Shown here: piece after piece, positions 29,701 through 42,548 of the stretch
Position numbering within the stretch: the first letter of the stretch is position 1
Layout: every line of letters begins with the position of its first letter
Assembly: GCA_031411495.1 (NCBI GenBank)
Contig: JANOBD010000235.1
Span: 1 to 64,000 of the forward strand
Direction: 5' to 3'
From: JANOBD01 sp031411495
GTDB lineage: Bacteria; Planctomycetota; Phycisphaerae; Tepidisphaerales; Tepidisphaeraceae
DNA: 64,000 nt
Position numbers and translations under genes: made by a program
Notes under the pieces: model-generated
The model's input: the letters and a program-made list of their open reading frames with translations, nothing else
Told to the model about the DNA's origin: nothing
Databases searched by the model: none

Positions 29701-30530
29701 AGGTCTACATCGCCACCAAGCGCCAGTTGAGCGTCGGCGACAAGATGGCCGGCCGCCACGGCAATAAGGGCGTCATCGCCCGCATCGTGCCGGAAGCCGA
29801 CATGCCGTTCCTCGAGGACGGAACGCCGGTCGACATCCTGCTCAACCCGCTGGGCGTGCCTTCGCGCATGAACGTCGGGCAGATTCTCGAGACGCACCTC
29901 GGCTGGGCCGCGGCCGTGCTCGGGTTCCAGGCGGTCACCCCGGTGTTCGATGGTGCGACTGAGACGGAAATCTTCAAGATGGTCGACGAAGCCAACAAGG
30001 CCATCGTCGAGCGCCGTAAGGATCGTTCGCAAGGCAAGGGCAAGCCGCTCGCCGAGCGCGAACTCGAAGTGATCATGCCGTACGGCGGCAAGGTCCAGTT
30101 GTACGACGGCCGCACGGGCGACGCGTTCGAACAGCGAACCTCGGTGGGCTACATCTACATGATGAAGCTGCATCATCTTGTCGACGACAAGATTCACGCA
30201 CGTTCGACCGGCCCATACTCGCTCATCACACAGCAACCGCTCGGCGGCAAGGCCCGCACCGGTGGCCAGCGTTTCGGTGAGATGGAAGTGTGGGGCCTCG
30301 AAGCCTACGGCGCTGCTTATGTGTTGCAGGAACTGCTCACGGTCAAGAGCGACGACGTGGAAGGCCGCACCAAGATCTACGAGAGCATGGTCAAGGGCAC
30401 CAACACCCTCGAAGCCGGCACGCCGGTCTCGTTCGACGTGCTCTGTAACGAAATCCGCGGCCTGGGTCTCAACATCCAGCTCGAAAAGAAGAAGGGCGCG
30501 ATGTCGGCGGTGGATGAGGATCTGATGTGA
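26739..30530 (+). CDS. rpoB: DNA-directed RNA polymerase beta subunit
   Basis: 1263 residues, full length for bacterial RpoB. Clear landmarks are the rifampicin-pocket region (LSQVVDQTNPLSQLTHERRL) with the residues equivalent to E. coli Q513, D516, S522, H526 and S531 all present, CPIETPEGTNIGLI, FMTFDGYNFEDAI, the catalytic KMAGRHGNKGVIARI and the C-terminal GGQRFGEMEVWGLEAYGAAY. It forms the active centre with RpoC. The next gene's GTG start overlaps the TGA. Two small genes then separate it from rpoC, whereas the two polymerase genes normally adjoin. Confidence 0.99.
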   Translation: MAAGILKTTDIRNFAKKGDAIVIPNLIKVQMEAYARFLQKEAEETKRKGEGLESLLREVFPIQSYDGNLKLEYISYSLSEPRYTTDECRALRLTYGMPFRITVRLIRKDKDEVIEDAIYLGEVPIMIGGGEFIINGAERVIVNQLHRSPGIDFLVETSEGDRPLHGFRVIPERGSWIECSVTKKDALAIRIDQSSKIPATTFLRALDNKFSTNEAIIKEFYTVENVKVKDLQPAYYAASSIIDAESGEELVKAGAQIAEALGKIQASDLKTLSVVTKVADPLVLNTLAEDQANNHEEALMRIYARLRPGNPPQLDKAKTLFQEKFYDENRYRLGRVGRFRINRKFEQNIAETEMVLRSADIVGSIKYMFSLRAGDGYIDDIDHLGNRRLRTIDELAAEELRKGFLKLKRTVQERMSLKDPNEITKVAELVNSKSISSAIDFFFGRGELSQVVDQTNPLSQLTHERRLSALGPGGLNRKRAGFDVRDVHISHYGRICPIETPEGTNIGLIASLSIYSDIDEYGFLVTPYRVVKDSKVTGDVKYLRADEEMKSTLAPPDVVAADTTEISKGLQLARVHGDLATVLAKDIQYVDISPKQTVSVSAALIPFLEHDDANRALMGSNMQRQGVPLLVSEPPIVATGMEKPVAQNSGMLVRAERAGVVTYVDSQRILIDNADEYVLRKFVGLNERTCQNQKPIIKKGARVKKGQIIADGAATRQGELALGRNVLVAFMTFDGYNFEDAIVISERLVKDDVFTSIHIDNYDVEIRETKLGREEFTRDIPNVSEKALANLDEAGIVQVGTRVGPGDILVGKISPKSKSELTPEEKLLHAIFGRAGEDVKNDSLELPAGEEGVVIGAQRFSRRMHMTDEQKKVLKKDIDKYEKEMDAKAVQIFKDMVTEINEVTGQEMVDPSTRQKVGKSDNLDVVLEQIENFKTDWVKGSKEGKEQGLSAYSRFWPRVLAVHKEKARKVEHMKRGDELPSGVLEMVKVYIATKRQLSVGDKMAGRHGNKGVIARIVPEADMPFLEDGTPVDILLNPLGVPSRMNVGQILETHLGWAAAVLGFQAVTPVFDGATETEIFKMVDEANKAIVERRKDRSQGKGKPLAERELEVIMPYGGKVQLYDGRTGDAFEQRTSVGYIYMMKLHHLVDDKIHARSTGPYSLITQQPLGGKARTGGQRFGEMEVWGLEAYGAAYVLQELLTVKSDDVEGRTKIYESMVKGTNTLEAGTPVSFDVLCNEIRGLGLNIQLEKKKGAMSAVDEDLM

Positions 30531-30745
30531 GCCTGAGAACTTACGACATCATAGGATGGATCCTGGAAGTGCCAATGATCGGGTTTGCAGTTTTGTTTGT
30601 CCGCGACGATCTCATTCGGAACGGTTCGATTGGATGGTTTTCGGGATTGTTTGGAGCAATAATTTTGCTCGGGCTTCTGAACAAAGTCGTCGGACTTATT
30701 CGCCAGCGACCGAGGGTGGCTTCTTCAGCCCGCGACGAGGTGTGA
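30527..30745 (+). CDS. Small two-helix membrane protein between rpoB and rpoC
   Basis: 72 residues starting at GTG 30527, overlapping the rpoB stop (GTGA). Two hydrophobic helices (IIGWILEVPMIGFAVLFV and WFSGLFGAIILLGLLNKVVG) are joined by a short charged loop (RDDLIRNGS). No family is recognised. GTGA overlap implies coupling to rpoB. Lower AT-to-GC bias than rpoB is visible at the start, hinting at a different history. Confidence 0.65.
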   Translation: MSLRTYDIIGWILEVPMIGFAVLFVRDDLIRNGSIGWFSGLFGAIILLGLLNKVVGLIRQRPRVASSARDEV

Positions 30746-30746
30746 G

Positions 30747-31004
30747 ATGAACGGTGATGAAAAGCCGCGTGAACAGAGCTTTATAGATCGCATTGTCGAG
30801 CTGAAGCACAAGGCCCCGTTCGAGAAGTTCAAGGTCACGATGGCCAGCGGATCGACATACACGATCGAACATCCCGACTTGCTTGCGTTGGGCGCGTCTC
30901 GATTGATGTACTGCTTGCCGCAGAGTGATCGGGTGATCGAAATGCGATGGAACCAGATGTCGGAAATCGAAACGACAGGCGAGTTCGTGAGTGACCCATT
31001 GTAG
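30747..31004 (+). CDS. Small conserved-looking planctomycete protein between rpoB and rpoC
   Basis: 85 residues. KFKVTMASGSTYTIEHPDLL, then RLMYCLPQSDRVIEMRWNQM and SEIE, recall a common family of short planctomycete proteins with the pattern RVxMxSGxxYxIxHPxxA...V...IE. Those probably form a small beta-barrel. The function is unknown. The ATG follows the preceding stop by one base, completing an rpoB-orf-orf-rpoC run. Confidence 0.7.
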   Translation: MNGDEKPREQSFIDRIVELKHKAPFEKFKVTMASGSTYTIEHPDLLALGASRLMYCLPQSDRVIEMRWNQMSEIETTGEFVSDPL

Positions 31005-31017
31005 TGAGAGTAGTGAA

Positions 31018-31071
31018 GTAGGGTGCGTGCAACGCACCGCTGCGGTTGAAGGTGTGCTTTGCACACCCTAC
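31018..31071. repeat. Nested palindromic repeat upstream of rpoC
   Basis: Arms GTAGGGTGCGTGCAACGCAC(C) and GGTGTGCTTTGCACACCCTA(C), 31018-31038 and 31051-31071, are imperfect reverse complements. Each arm is itself palindromic (GGTGCGTGCAACGCACC; GTGTGCTTTGCACAC). Very similar TAGGGTGCG elements are dispersed in many genomes. It lies 66 bases before the rpoC ATG. Confidence 0.75.
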
Positions 31072-31136
31072 GAAGAAAATCAGGTGCGATCGGGAGATGC
31101 TAATCCTGTTCGTGCCACGAAAGACGAGATTAAACC

Positions 31137-35560
<4,424 letters not shown>

Positions 35561-35581
35561 TCAATCGCTCCCATTCCAAAC

Positions 35582-35616
35582 GGCAGCCCGGGATCTCTCC
35601 GGGCTGCCTTCTTTTA
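35582..35616 (+). terminator. Rho-independent terminator of the rpoBC operon
   Basis: A perfect 10-bp stem (GGCAGCCCGG / CCGGGCTGCC) with a 7-base loop is followed by TTCTTTTA, 21 bases after the rpoC stop. Confidence 0.92.
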
Positions 35617-35661
35617 CCTTCGTTACTTTGCATTGCAAAGTAAATCGAATAGGGTTTGTTC

Positions 35662-36738
35662 ATGAGCGAAAGCTGGTCGATCGCGAAGGCGTTCCGTCCG
35701 CGATGGCATGAGCGTGATGGCGAAGCGGGTCCGAGCGGCGGTCCGACTTTGGACGGGCGGCGCCGACCGACGCGCGCGACGAGAATCGAACTCGCGATCA
35801 TCATCTCCTGTTTTGGTGGCTTGATCCTTTCGCATTCGGTCGAACTTCCGCTGTGGGATCGCTCCCGACCGGCCGTTTGGTGGAGCGCCTTCGCGTTCTA
35901 TTTCCGTACATTCCAATTCCATCTCGGATGTGTAGGAATCCTCTGGGCCGCCGGCTGTGCGATACGGAAGCGACTTGGGCTTGCCGCCTTGGTGGCGCTG
36001 TTCGCCACAACCTCGATCATCCCGGAAGCGCGCGGACTTTGGCCTGCAACGCCATTTCGCTCTCTGCCGACGGACCTCCGCATCGTGAGCGTCAATCAAC
36101 TGCGTACGAATCAGGACGCGCGCCGCACGCTCGTAGGAATATTCGCCGAGAAACCGGACGTGATCGCCATCCAGGAGTACAGCCAGTCTCATGATGAGCA
36201 GTTCTCACGGGCGCTCGCCGGGCGGTATCCGTATGCCGCACGATTTCCCCATCCGATTTCGAACGGGCTGGCCGTCTATTCGCGATACCCGCTGACGCTG
36301 GACGATGCGCCGGCGGAGAACTTCGGCGGCGGACGATTGATGTCTGTCACCGTATCAATCGACGATCGGCGTGTCCGCCTGTTCAACATCCATCCCACAT
36401 CGCCGGGCCTGCCGAGTCGAATTGCCGCCAACCGCATGCAGATCGCGGAGCTGGTCAGCTCGATCAACCGGGAGCAGCTGCCCACGATCGTCGTCGGCGA
36501 CTGCAATTTCACGCTTAACAGCCAGCAAGCGCACGCGCTGTGCCGAGCGGGGCTTCGACCCGCCGAAGATTGGGGAGGCGGCGTTCGGTGGAGCTGGTCG
36601 CCCGTACGTGATGCGTGGCCCGTGCTGCGCATCGATCACGCTTTCGTTTCGGACGACTTTTCGGTGCAAAGCGATCGCACCGGCGGAGCCGTCGGTTCGG
36701 ATCACCGGCCGATCGTTGTCGATCTCGCGTTCAAATGA
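35662..36738 (+). CDS. Membrane-anchored endonuclease/exonuclease/phosphatase-family protein
   Basis: 358 residues from ATG 35662 (an in-frame TTG at 35656 is less likely). Two to three membrane helices (IELAIIISCFGGLILS, FHLGCVGILWAAGCA, LGLAALVALFATTS) precede an EEP catalytic domain of about 230 residues. It has the metal ligand Glu in DVIAIQEYSQ, LFNIHPTSPG, VVGDCNFT and the terminal SDHRPIVVDL. EEP enzymes cleave phosphodiesters in nucleic acids, lipids or phosphoproteins. The topology places the catalytic domain outside or at the membrane. A paralogue is at 51083-52168. Confidence 0.83.
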   Translation: MSESWSIAKAFRPRWHERDGEAGPSGGPTLDGRRRPTRATRIELAIIISCFGGLILSHSVELPLWDRSRPAVWWSAFAFYFRTFQFHLGCVGILWAAGCAIRKRLGLAALVALFATTSIIPEARGLWPATPFRSLPTDLRIVSVNQLRTNQDARRTLVGIFAEKPDVIAIQEYSQSHDEQFSRALAGRYPYAARFPHPISNGLAVYSRYPLTLDDAPAENFGGGRLMSVTVSIDDRRVRLFNIHPTSPGLPSRIAANRMQIAELVSSINREQLPTIVVGDCNFTLNSQQAHALCRAGLRPAEDWGGGVRWSWSPVRDAWPVLRIDHAFVSDDFSVQSDRTGGAVGSDHRPIVVDLAFK

Positions 36739-36802
36739 CGGAGCTACTGGAAGACCGAACGGACCGACCGCCAATGCCCGCCGCATCCCGCGCATTTCGA
36801 GA

Positions 36803-38233
36803 TTACTGTGGAGGCTGGATACGCAGGACTTGTGTGTCGGTGCCGCGAAGTACTTCGAGCACGACCGACTCCTTCGGTGTTGCCTTACGGAAAGCCTCGT
36901 AAACATCCTTGAACGGCTGGACGTTGGTGACGTCGGTCTGGTTGATCTTAGTGATGACATCATTGCGCTGCAGACCGCCCGCCTGCGCGCTGCCTTGCGG
37001 CTTCACGAAGGTAACGACCAGGCCGCCGGCGTTGTCGTCGATGTGTCGGGCATATCGATCCTGGAAGACCATGTCGCGCACCGTGTATCCCAGATCTTCC
37101 GCGAAGAAGCGCGCGGCAGTGGATGCAGGCGCGGGGCGCTCCAGCAAGTTCAAGGTCACATCCTTTGGCGCTTCGCCGCGCTTGGTGATCACCGTGAGCT
37201 TCAGAGGATCGCCGACGTTCATCTTTGCGACGAGTCGACCGAGGATCATCGGCAGCTCCTCGGGCGTGTCACCGCGCTCCAGCGGTTGTCCATTGACCAT
37301 CGTGATGATCTCGCCCCCCTTGAGGCCGGCCTTGTCGGCGGCTGCGCCGGGAATCACGTCGCCGATCTGAACGCCCGGCTGCCCTTTGAGCCCGTAGAAC
37401 TCCGCCACTTCCTTCTTCAAGCCGGTCATTTGCACGACGCCCATCCACGGCGTCTTGCGGCTGTTGGGCGCGGTCGGCGGGTCTTGAATTGCAGGCATCA
37501 ACTCCGACACCGAAATGATGAACACCGGCGGATTGACCAGTGATGCCATCTCGTTCTCGCCGGGGTTCAGCATCGGCGTCTGGCCTTCCTGCTCGGGCAC
37601 GACGCCTACGAACTCGCCAGCCTTGTTGAACACCGGCGATCCGATCGCGGTGAGATTGCCGGAGGTGAGGATCAGCTTCACCGGCCCGCGAAGTTTAGCG
37701 CTCACGGTTGATTGGCGCGCATATGCCGAGTAACCCGAACTCTTGGGCAGCAAGCCGACACTGTAGATGGTGTCGCCCACATCAATCGGCTGCACGGCCG
37801 GTTTGAGGGCGATCCACTTGCAGGTATCGGCCTTGGGTTTCACGAACGCGATATCGGCGCGATCATCACGACCCAGAAATGTCGCGTCGATCTCCACTTC
37901 GTCCGCGCCCTCCACGCCCGGCGGGATGACGATCTTGAAATTGATCATCTGTTCATCGGGAATGGCCATCGGCACGATCGCGGAGGTGAACGCGATCAGT
38001 CCATTCTCACTGAGAACCATGCCGGCGCCTTCGAGCTCGCGCCGACCCATCTCGCTGTCGAACGTGTAGCGCACACAAACGAGTGATGGACGAACCTGCT
38101 GTAGCAGCGAGCTTGGCGTGACGACGACGGCTGCCCCTGGCTTTGCCGCGGGCTTCGCATCTATCGCGCAGCCGCCGGCGATTGAAGCGCAAACGGCGAG
38201 TGCCAGAACGATTCTGTTTCGGGTTGTGATCAT
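36803..38233 (-). CDS. Catalytically degenerate HtrA-like lipoprotein with PDZ domains
   Basis: 476 residues. The signal sequence ends in a lipobox (SIAGGC, Cys22). A chymotrypsin-like fold (about 45-220) is followed by two PDZ domains (GVQIGDVIPGAAADKAGLKG; GLVVTFVKPQGSAQAGGLQR). The triad is mostly lost. The usual TNxHVV site reads FTSAIVP (no His). The GNSGGP site reads LTAIGSP (Ile in the Ser position). The Asp (ADIAF, D127) is kept. It therefore cannot be a normal serine protease and may bind or regulate substrates. It lies 54 bases downstream of the active HtrA gene on the same strand. Confidence 0.88.
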   Translation of the reverse strand: MITTRNRIVLALAVCASIAGGCAIDAKPAAKPGAAVVVTPSSLLQQVRPSLVCVRYTFDSEMGRRELEGAGMVLSENGLIAFTSAIVPMAIPDEQMINFKIVIPPGVEGADEVEIDATFLGRDDRADIAFVKPKADTCKWIALKPAVQPIDVGDTIYSVGLLPKSSGYSAYARQSTVSAKLRGPVKLILTSGNLTAIGSPVFNKAGEFVGVVPEQEGQTPMLNPGENEMASLVNPPVFIISVSELMPAIQDPPTAPNSRKTPWMGVVQMTGLKKEVAEFYGLKGQPGVQIGDVIPGAAADKAGLKGGEIITMVNGQPLERGDTPEELPMILGRLVAKMNVGDPLKLTVITKRGEAPKDVTLNLLERPAPASTAARFFAEDLGYTVRDMVFQDRYARHIDDNAGGLVVTFVKPQGSAQAGGLQRNDVITKINQTDVTNVQPFKDVYEAFRKATPKESVVLEVLRGTDTQVLRIQPPQ

Positions 38234-38287
38234 GACTGTTTCATTTCCGAGGATATCGATTCGATAGATCCGAACGGCGCGATCGCC

Positions 38288-39811
38288 TTACTTCTTTTCG
38301 ACCTTCATCACCTTTGATTGCACGCCGCGACCGCGCTTGATATCGAGAAGCACCTGTGTCTCGCCGGCCTTGACGGCCTTGTCGTACGCGGCAGCAAATG
38401 CCTCGAGATCGAGGACTTCATCACCGTCGATTTTGCGGACGACATCCCCGGGTTCGATCTCCGCAAGAGCGGCGGAAAAGCCCGGCGTGACGCTGGTGAC
38501 GATCACCCCCTTGTCGTCATCGAATCGCTGTTCCTGCGCGAGCGCTCGCGTGATGTCGCGTACGCTCAATCCCCACTGCTTGAACTCCTGTTCCTCGCCG
38601 ACCTTGCTTTCGAGCTTTTCCACTTTGAGCGTGGCCGTCTTTTCTTCCTGCCCGCGCCGGTACTTGATCGAAACGTCCTGGCCGATGGCGAGTGAAGCGA
38701 TCCGCTGCTTCACGGCGGAGATCTCCTCGGGAAAGCGCACGTTGGTGGGCGCGCCGTTGAGTTCAAGCAGGATGTCCTGCGGCTTCAGGCCGGCGGCCGC
38801 GGCAGGGGAGTTCTTGTCCACCGTGCTGATCAGCGCACCCTTGTTGATGTCGATGGAGTAGAACGATTCCAGGTCCTGCAACGGGCGGAAATCGATGCCC
38901 AAATAGCCACGCGTGACACGGCCCTTTTTTCCGTCGGCAGCGGATTCGAGGATCGCATCGATGACCGGCTTCGCCGCGTCGATCGGGATGGCGAAGTTGA
39001 GCGCCTGTCCGCGCATGCCGCGCGTGTTCACGCCGACGATCTTCGCGTTCAGGTCCACCAGCGGCCCGCCGCTGTTGCCGGGGGCGATGGGTGTATCCAT
39101 CTGGATCCAGTTGCTGAACTCACCCGTTTCGTAGTCGTCGATGTCCTGCTTTTCGGGATAAAAGGTGCGCTCCGTGTTGGAGACGACGCCGAGCGTGAGC
39201 GTGCGCGCCAGCCCGAATGGCGTGCCGATGGCGATCACGTCCTGCCCGGGCACGAGTCCCGTCGAAGTGCCGAAGTCCGCGTAGGTGAAGCTCACACCCT
39301 TGGACTTGATCTCATCCATGTCGAGCTGAATGACGGCAAGATCGGTCCAGTGATCATCTCCGATCAGCTTCGCCTTCACCCGCTCCTTGTTTGCAAGCGT
39401 CACGAAAAACTCCACGCCTCGTCCGGCGACGTGGTAGTTCGTGAGGATGTGGCCCTGCGCGTCGAAGATCGTTCCCGAGCCGATGCCGCGGCGGTTCGCC
39501 TTCTTCCCGTTTTCGTAAACTTCCTGTGTGACGTCGATGCGGACGACGGCAGGGAACACCTTTTCAGTAACCTTGAGCACATTCGCGGGCGTGGCATCAG
39601 GAAAGAGTTCGCCGCCGCCGGTGATGGAGGTCTGTTCGACCTGGGCGGGCTGCGTGGAAGACTTTGATCCATCATCGAGCGTCACACTCGTGACAGGGAC
39701 TTCGCCTTGTGACTTCACTTGAGATTGCGTGGTCTGCCCAGGAGCCCGCGAAGAAATCAGTCCGAGAAGAACGCCGGCGATGGCTCGTGTGATCATGGTT
39801 GTGGATAACAT
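38288..39811 (-). CDS. HtrA/DegP-family serine endoprotease with two PDZ domains
   Basis: 507 residues from ATG 39811 (an ATG at 39835 would add 8 residues before the signal peptide). The export signal is ITRAIAGVLLGLISSRAPG. The catalytic triad is intact: His127 (ILTNYHVAG), Asp157 (WTDLAVI), Ser247 (APGNSGGPLVD). Two PDZ domains follow (KGALISTVDKNSPAAAAGLK; KGVIVTSVTPGFSAALAEIE). HtrA proteins degrade or refold damaged periplasmic proteins. The downstream inactive paralogue suggests a heteromeric or regulatory pair. It is divergent from the RdgC-like gene. Confidence 0.95.
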   Translation of the reverse strand: MLSTTMITRAIAGVLLGLISSRAPGQTTQSQVKSQGEVPVTSVTLDDGSKSSTQPAQVEQTSITGGGELFPDATPANVLKVTEKVFPAVVRIDVTQEVYENGKKANRRGIGSGTIFDAQGHILTNYHVAGRGVEFFVTLANKERVKAKLIGDDHWTDLAVIQLDMDEIKSKGVSFTYADFGTSTGLVPGQDVIAIGTPFGLARTLTLGVVSNTERTFYPEKQDIDDYETGEFSNWIQMDTPIAPGNSGGPLVDLNAKIVGVNTRGMRGQALNFAIPIDAAKPVIDAILESAADGKKGRVTRGYLGIDFRPLQDLESFYSIDINKGALISTVDKNSPAAAAGLKPQDILLELNGAPTNVRFPEEISAVKQRIASLAIGQDVSIKYRRGQEEKTATLKVEKLESKVGEEQEFKQWGLSVRDITRALAQEQRFDDDKGVIVTSVTPGFSAALAEIEPGDVVRKIDGDEVLDLEAFAAAYDKAVKAGETQVLLDIKRGRGVQSKVMKVEKK

Positions 39812-39920
39812 GCTCGATTCCTGTCTTGGTGGCAACCGCGCCCGCCGGGTTTGAGTGCGAAAACGATACGCTCGCCGGGCTCAAAGATCGATCGGTGGAC
39901 ATTCAAAGGAGTGGAATTCA

Positions 39921-41105
39921 ATGGGTTTCGATTCAGGCGCGCTGGCGTTCACACGGTTCAACGTGGTTGGCGAAGTTTCGCGACTTCCGGATCAGGAGAC
40001 GCTCGACCGCTTCGCCGCGCTCGCGCTGCGTGAGGACGAACTCACCACCGCCGAGGTCGATTACGGCTGGGTCGGCGGGCGACACATCCTGGATGGCGAC
40101 TTCAACGCTGGCAACTGCATCTACAACGACGCCATCCACGTCGGCCTGCGCATCGACACCAATAAGGTGCCGAGCGAATTGAAGAAGGCTTACATCGCGC
40201 TGGAAGAAAACGCGAGTGCGGCGAGCAACCCCTCTGGATTTGCGTCGCGCAAGCAGAAGCGCGATGCGCGTGAGACCGCGAAGCGGAAGATCGAAGAAGA
40301 CCTGGCGAGCGGAAAGTTTCGGCGCAGCAGGGTGATCAACGTGTTATGGGATATGCCCGCGAGCACCGTCTACGCGGCAGTGAGCCTCTCACAGCGCGAT
40401 CAGCTCATCGAACTCTTCGAGCGGACGCACAACGTGACGCTCGAGCCGATCAGCAGCGGCAACCTCGCGCTGCATCGCCTTGAAAAGCTTGGCAAAAGGA
40501 GAGAATACGAAGACTTTACCCCTACGCGATTCGCGACCATCCCGGGCGATCCGCCCGCCGAATATCCCTGGAGTGCCAAGGGCGATCAGGCCAAGGACTA
40601 CATCGGCAACGAGTTTCTCATGTGGCTCTGGCACGGGACGAGTTCCCGCGGCGGCGAAATCGCGCTCGGCGATCACTCCGCGACCGTGATGTTCACCAAG
40701 AATCTCGATCTCGACTGCTGCTACGGACAGTCCGGCCGCACGGGCCTCAAGTACGAGACGCCCACCGACATGCCCGAAGCCATCGAAGCCATTCGCAGCG
40801 GCAAAGTGCCGAGGAAAACGGGCCTGACCATCGCACTGCATGGCCAGCTCTACACGCTCGCAATTTCAGCGGAGACGCTTTCGATCAGCGGCATGAAGTT
40901 GCCCGAGATCGAGAAGGCCGACTCCCCGCGAGTGCTATTCGAGGAGCGGATCACGCTGCTACGCGACTTCATGAAGGGTTTCGACCAGATGTTTGACACG
41001 TTCCTGAAGCAGCGCGCCGGAGAAACCTGGCAGGGGCAGGTTGATCAGACGCGCCGCTGGATCACCGGTAAAAGCCGCGTCGCGGGAATGGCCGCGGTGG
41101 CGTGA
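39921..41105 (+). CDS. RdgC-like protein
   Basis: 394 residues from ATG 39921, preceded by a strong AAAGGAGTGG. An upstream in-frame start would add a basic leader without family features. The N-terminal EVDYGWVGG motif, the long charged helix (RKQKRDARETAKRKIEEDLA) and the following strand pair (SRVINVLWDMPASTVYAAVS) match the layout of RdgC. RdgC forms a ring around DNA and limits RecA loading in proteobacteria. The match is by pattern only; planctomycete homologues are usually unannotated. Residues near 240 (NEFLMWLWHG) also recall the RdgC FL.WLW segment. Confidence 0.7.
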   Translation: MGFDSGALAFTRFNVVGEVSRLPDQETLDRFAALALREDELTTAEVDYGWVGGRHILDGDFNAGNCIYNDAIHVGLRIDTNKVPSELKKAYIALEENASAASNPSGFASRKQKRDARETAKRKIEEDLASGKFRRSRVINVLWDMPASTVYAAVSLSQRDQLIELFERTHNVTLEPISSGNLALHRLEKLGKRREYEDFTPTRFATIPGDPPAEYPWSAKGDQAKDYIGNEFLMWLWHGTSSRGGEIALGDHSATVMFTKNLDLDCCYGQSGRTGLKYETPTDMPEAIEAIRSGKVPRKTGLTIALHGQLYTLAISAETLSISGMKLPEIEKADSPRVLFEERITLLRDFMKGFDQMFDTFLKQRAGETWQGQVDQTRRWITGKSRVAGMAAVA

Positions 41106-41264
41106 AGTCGGTGAGCAGAAGCCTGATGAAGTGACTCTCTTGCGTAGCCGCGAGTTTCTGAGCGGCGGTGCGGCAGCGGGAGCAACGTTGCATGTGCACA
41201 AGTCCCGAGCCGGTCATCGTGCGAGGTGACTTTCGAATCGACCTGTGCGAGTCTACCGCACACT

Positions 41265-42479
41265 ATGCCCGTGACCCTCTCCGACATCCGCGCCGCCCGC
41301 GACCGCATTGCCGGCGCGGTCTATCGAAGCCCCTGTCCGTATTCGCTCCTGCTCTCCCGACTCACTGGGTGTCGTGTCTTCTGCAAACTCGATCACCTGC
41401 AGGTCACCGGCAGCTTCAAAGAGCGCGGGGCGCGAAACCGGCTTTCAAAGCTGTCCGACGAACAGAAACGGCACGGCGTGATCGCGGCATCTGCGGGAAA
41501 CCATGCGCTTGCGCTCGCGTACCACGGCAAGCAACTCGCCATCCCCGTGACGGTCGTCATGCCCATCTGGGCACCGCTCACCAAGGTCACCAACTGCCGT
41601 GCCTTCGGCGCGACGATCATTCAGCACGGCGAGAGCTTCGATGATGCCAAGTCGCGGGCGCTGCAGATCTGCGATGAACGAAAGATGACGTACGTACACG
41701 GTTTCGACGATGACGACATCATCGCCGGCGCGGGAACGATCGGACTGGAGATTCTCGAAGATGTGGCGGATGTCGATGCGGTCATCATTCCCGTGGGCGG
41801 CGGCGGATTGATCGCGGGCGCGTCCGTCGCGCTCAAGTCGATCAAGCCGGGCATTCGCGTCATCGGCGTCGAGACGCAGAACGCGCCGACGCTTCGCGCC
41901 TCGCTCGATGCGGGCAAGATCGTCAAGATTCCGAGCAAGCCCACGCTCGCGGATGGCCTGGCGATCTCCGAAGTCGGCGCGCGCTGTTACGAACTCGCGA
42001 AACGGTATGTGGATGAAGTGGTGCTCGTCGACGAAGCACACATCGCGCGCGCCGTGCTGCGGTTGCTCGAGCTGGAAAAGACCGTCCTCGAGGGCGCCGG
42101 GGCCGCGTCGCTGGCGGCAATGCTTCAGTACGATCTCAAGCTAGCCGGCAAGACGGTGGTGCTCGTTCTTTGTGGCGGGAACATCGATCTCACCCAAATC
42201 AGCCGCGTGATCGATCGCGGATTGGCGGCCGACGGTCGGCTTTGCCGGTTCGTCTGTTCCATCTCCGATCGGCCGGGCGGGCTGGCGCGGCTGACGTCGC
42301 TCTTCGCGCAGGCGGGCGCGAGCGTGAAGGAGATCGACCACGATCGAAACTTTGCCGGCGCGGACATCGCGACGGTGTACGCGAACTGCGTGCTGGAGAC
42401 GCGCGACCATGCGCACATCGACGAGATCGAGAAATCGCTCCGTGCCGCCGGCGTGGATGTTGTCTCAAGAACGCCGTGA
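41265..42479 (+). CDS. ilvA: Threonine ammonia-lyase (biosynthetic/catabolic type) with ACT domain
   Basis: 404 residues from ATG 41265. PLP-dependent fold type II enzyme: Lys52 in GSFKERGARN forms the Schiff base, SAGNHALALAY, the phosphate loop VGGGGLIAG (about 178-185) and VVLVLCGGNID are present. A C-terminal ACT domain (FVCSISDRPGGLARLTSLFA) marks it as the shorter TdcB/IlvA-like form. It converts threonine to 2-oxobutyrate for isoleucine synthesis, or threonine/serine catabolism. The split into ilvA or tdcB cannot be made by eye. Confidence 0.93.
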   Translation: MPVTLSDIRAARDRIAGAVYRSPCPYSLLLSRLTGCRVFCKLDHLQVTGSFKERGARNRLSKLSDEQKRHGVIAASAGNHALALAYHGKQLAIPVTVVMPIWAPLTKVTNCRAFGATIIQHGESFDDAKSRALQICDERKMTYVHGFDDDDIIAGAGTIGLEILEDVADVDAVIIPVGGGGLIAGASVALKSIKPGIRVIGVETQNAPTLRASLDAGKIVKIPSKPTLADGLAISEVGARCYELAKRYVDEVVLVDEAHIARAVLRLLELEKTVLEGAGAASLAAMLQYDLKLAGKTVVLVLCGGNIDLTQISRVIDRGLAADGRLCRFVCSISDRPGGLARLTSLFAQAGASVKEIDHDRNFAGADIATVYANCVLETRDHAHIDEIEKSLRAAGVDVVSRTP

Positions 42480-42548
42480 TTTTTCGTGATCGACGCCGTT
42501 GGCGAGCCTACACTTTTGCCCGGCAGGCAAAGACGGAGGCCCGGCACG

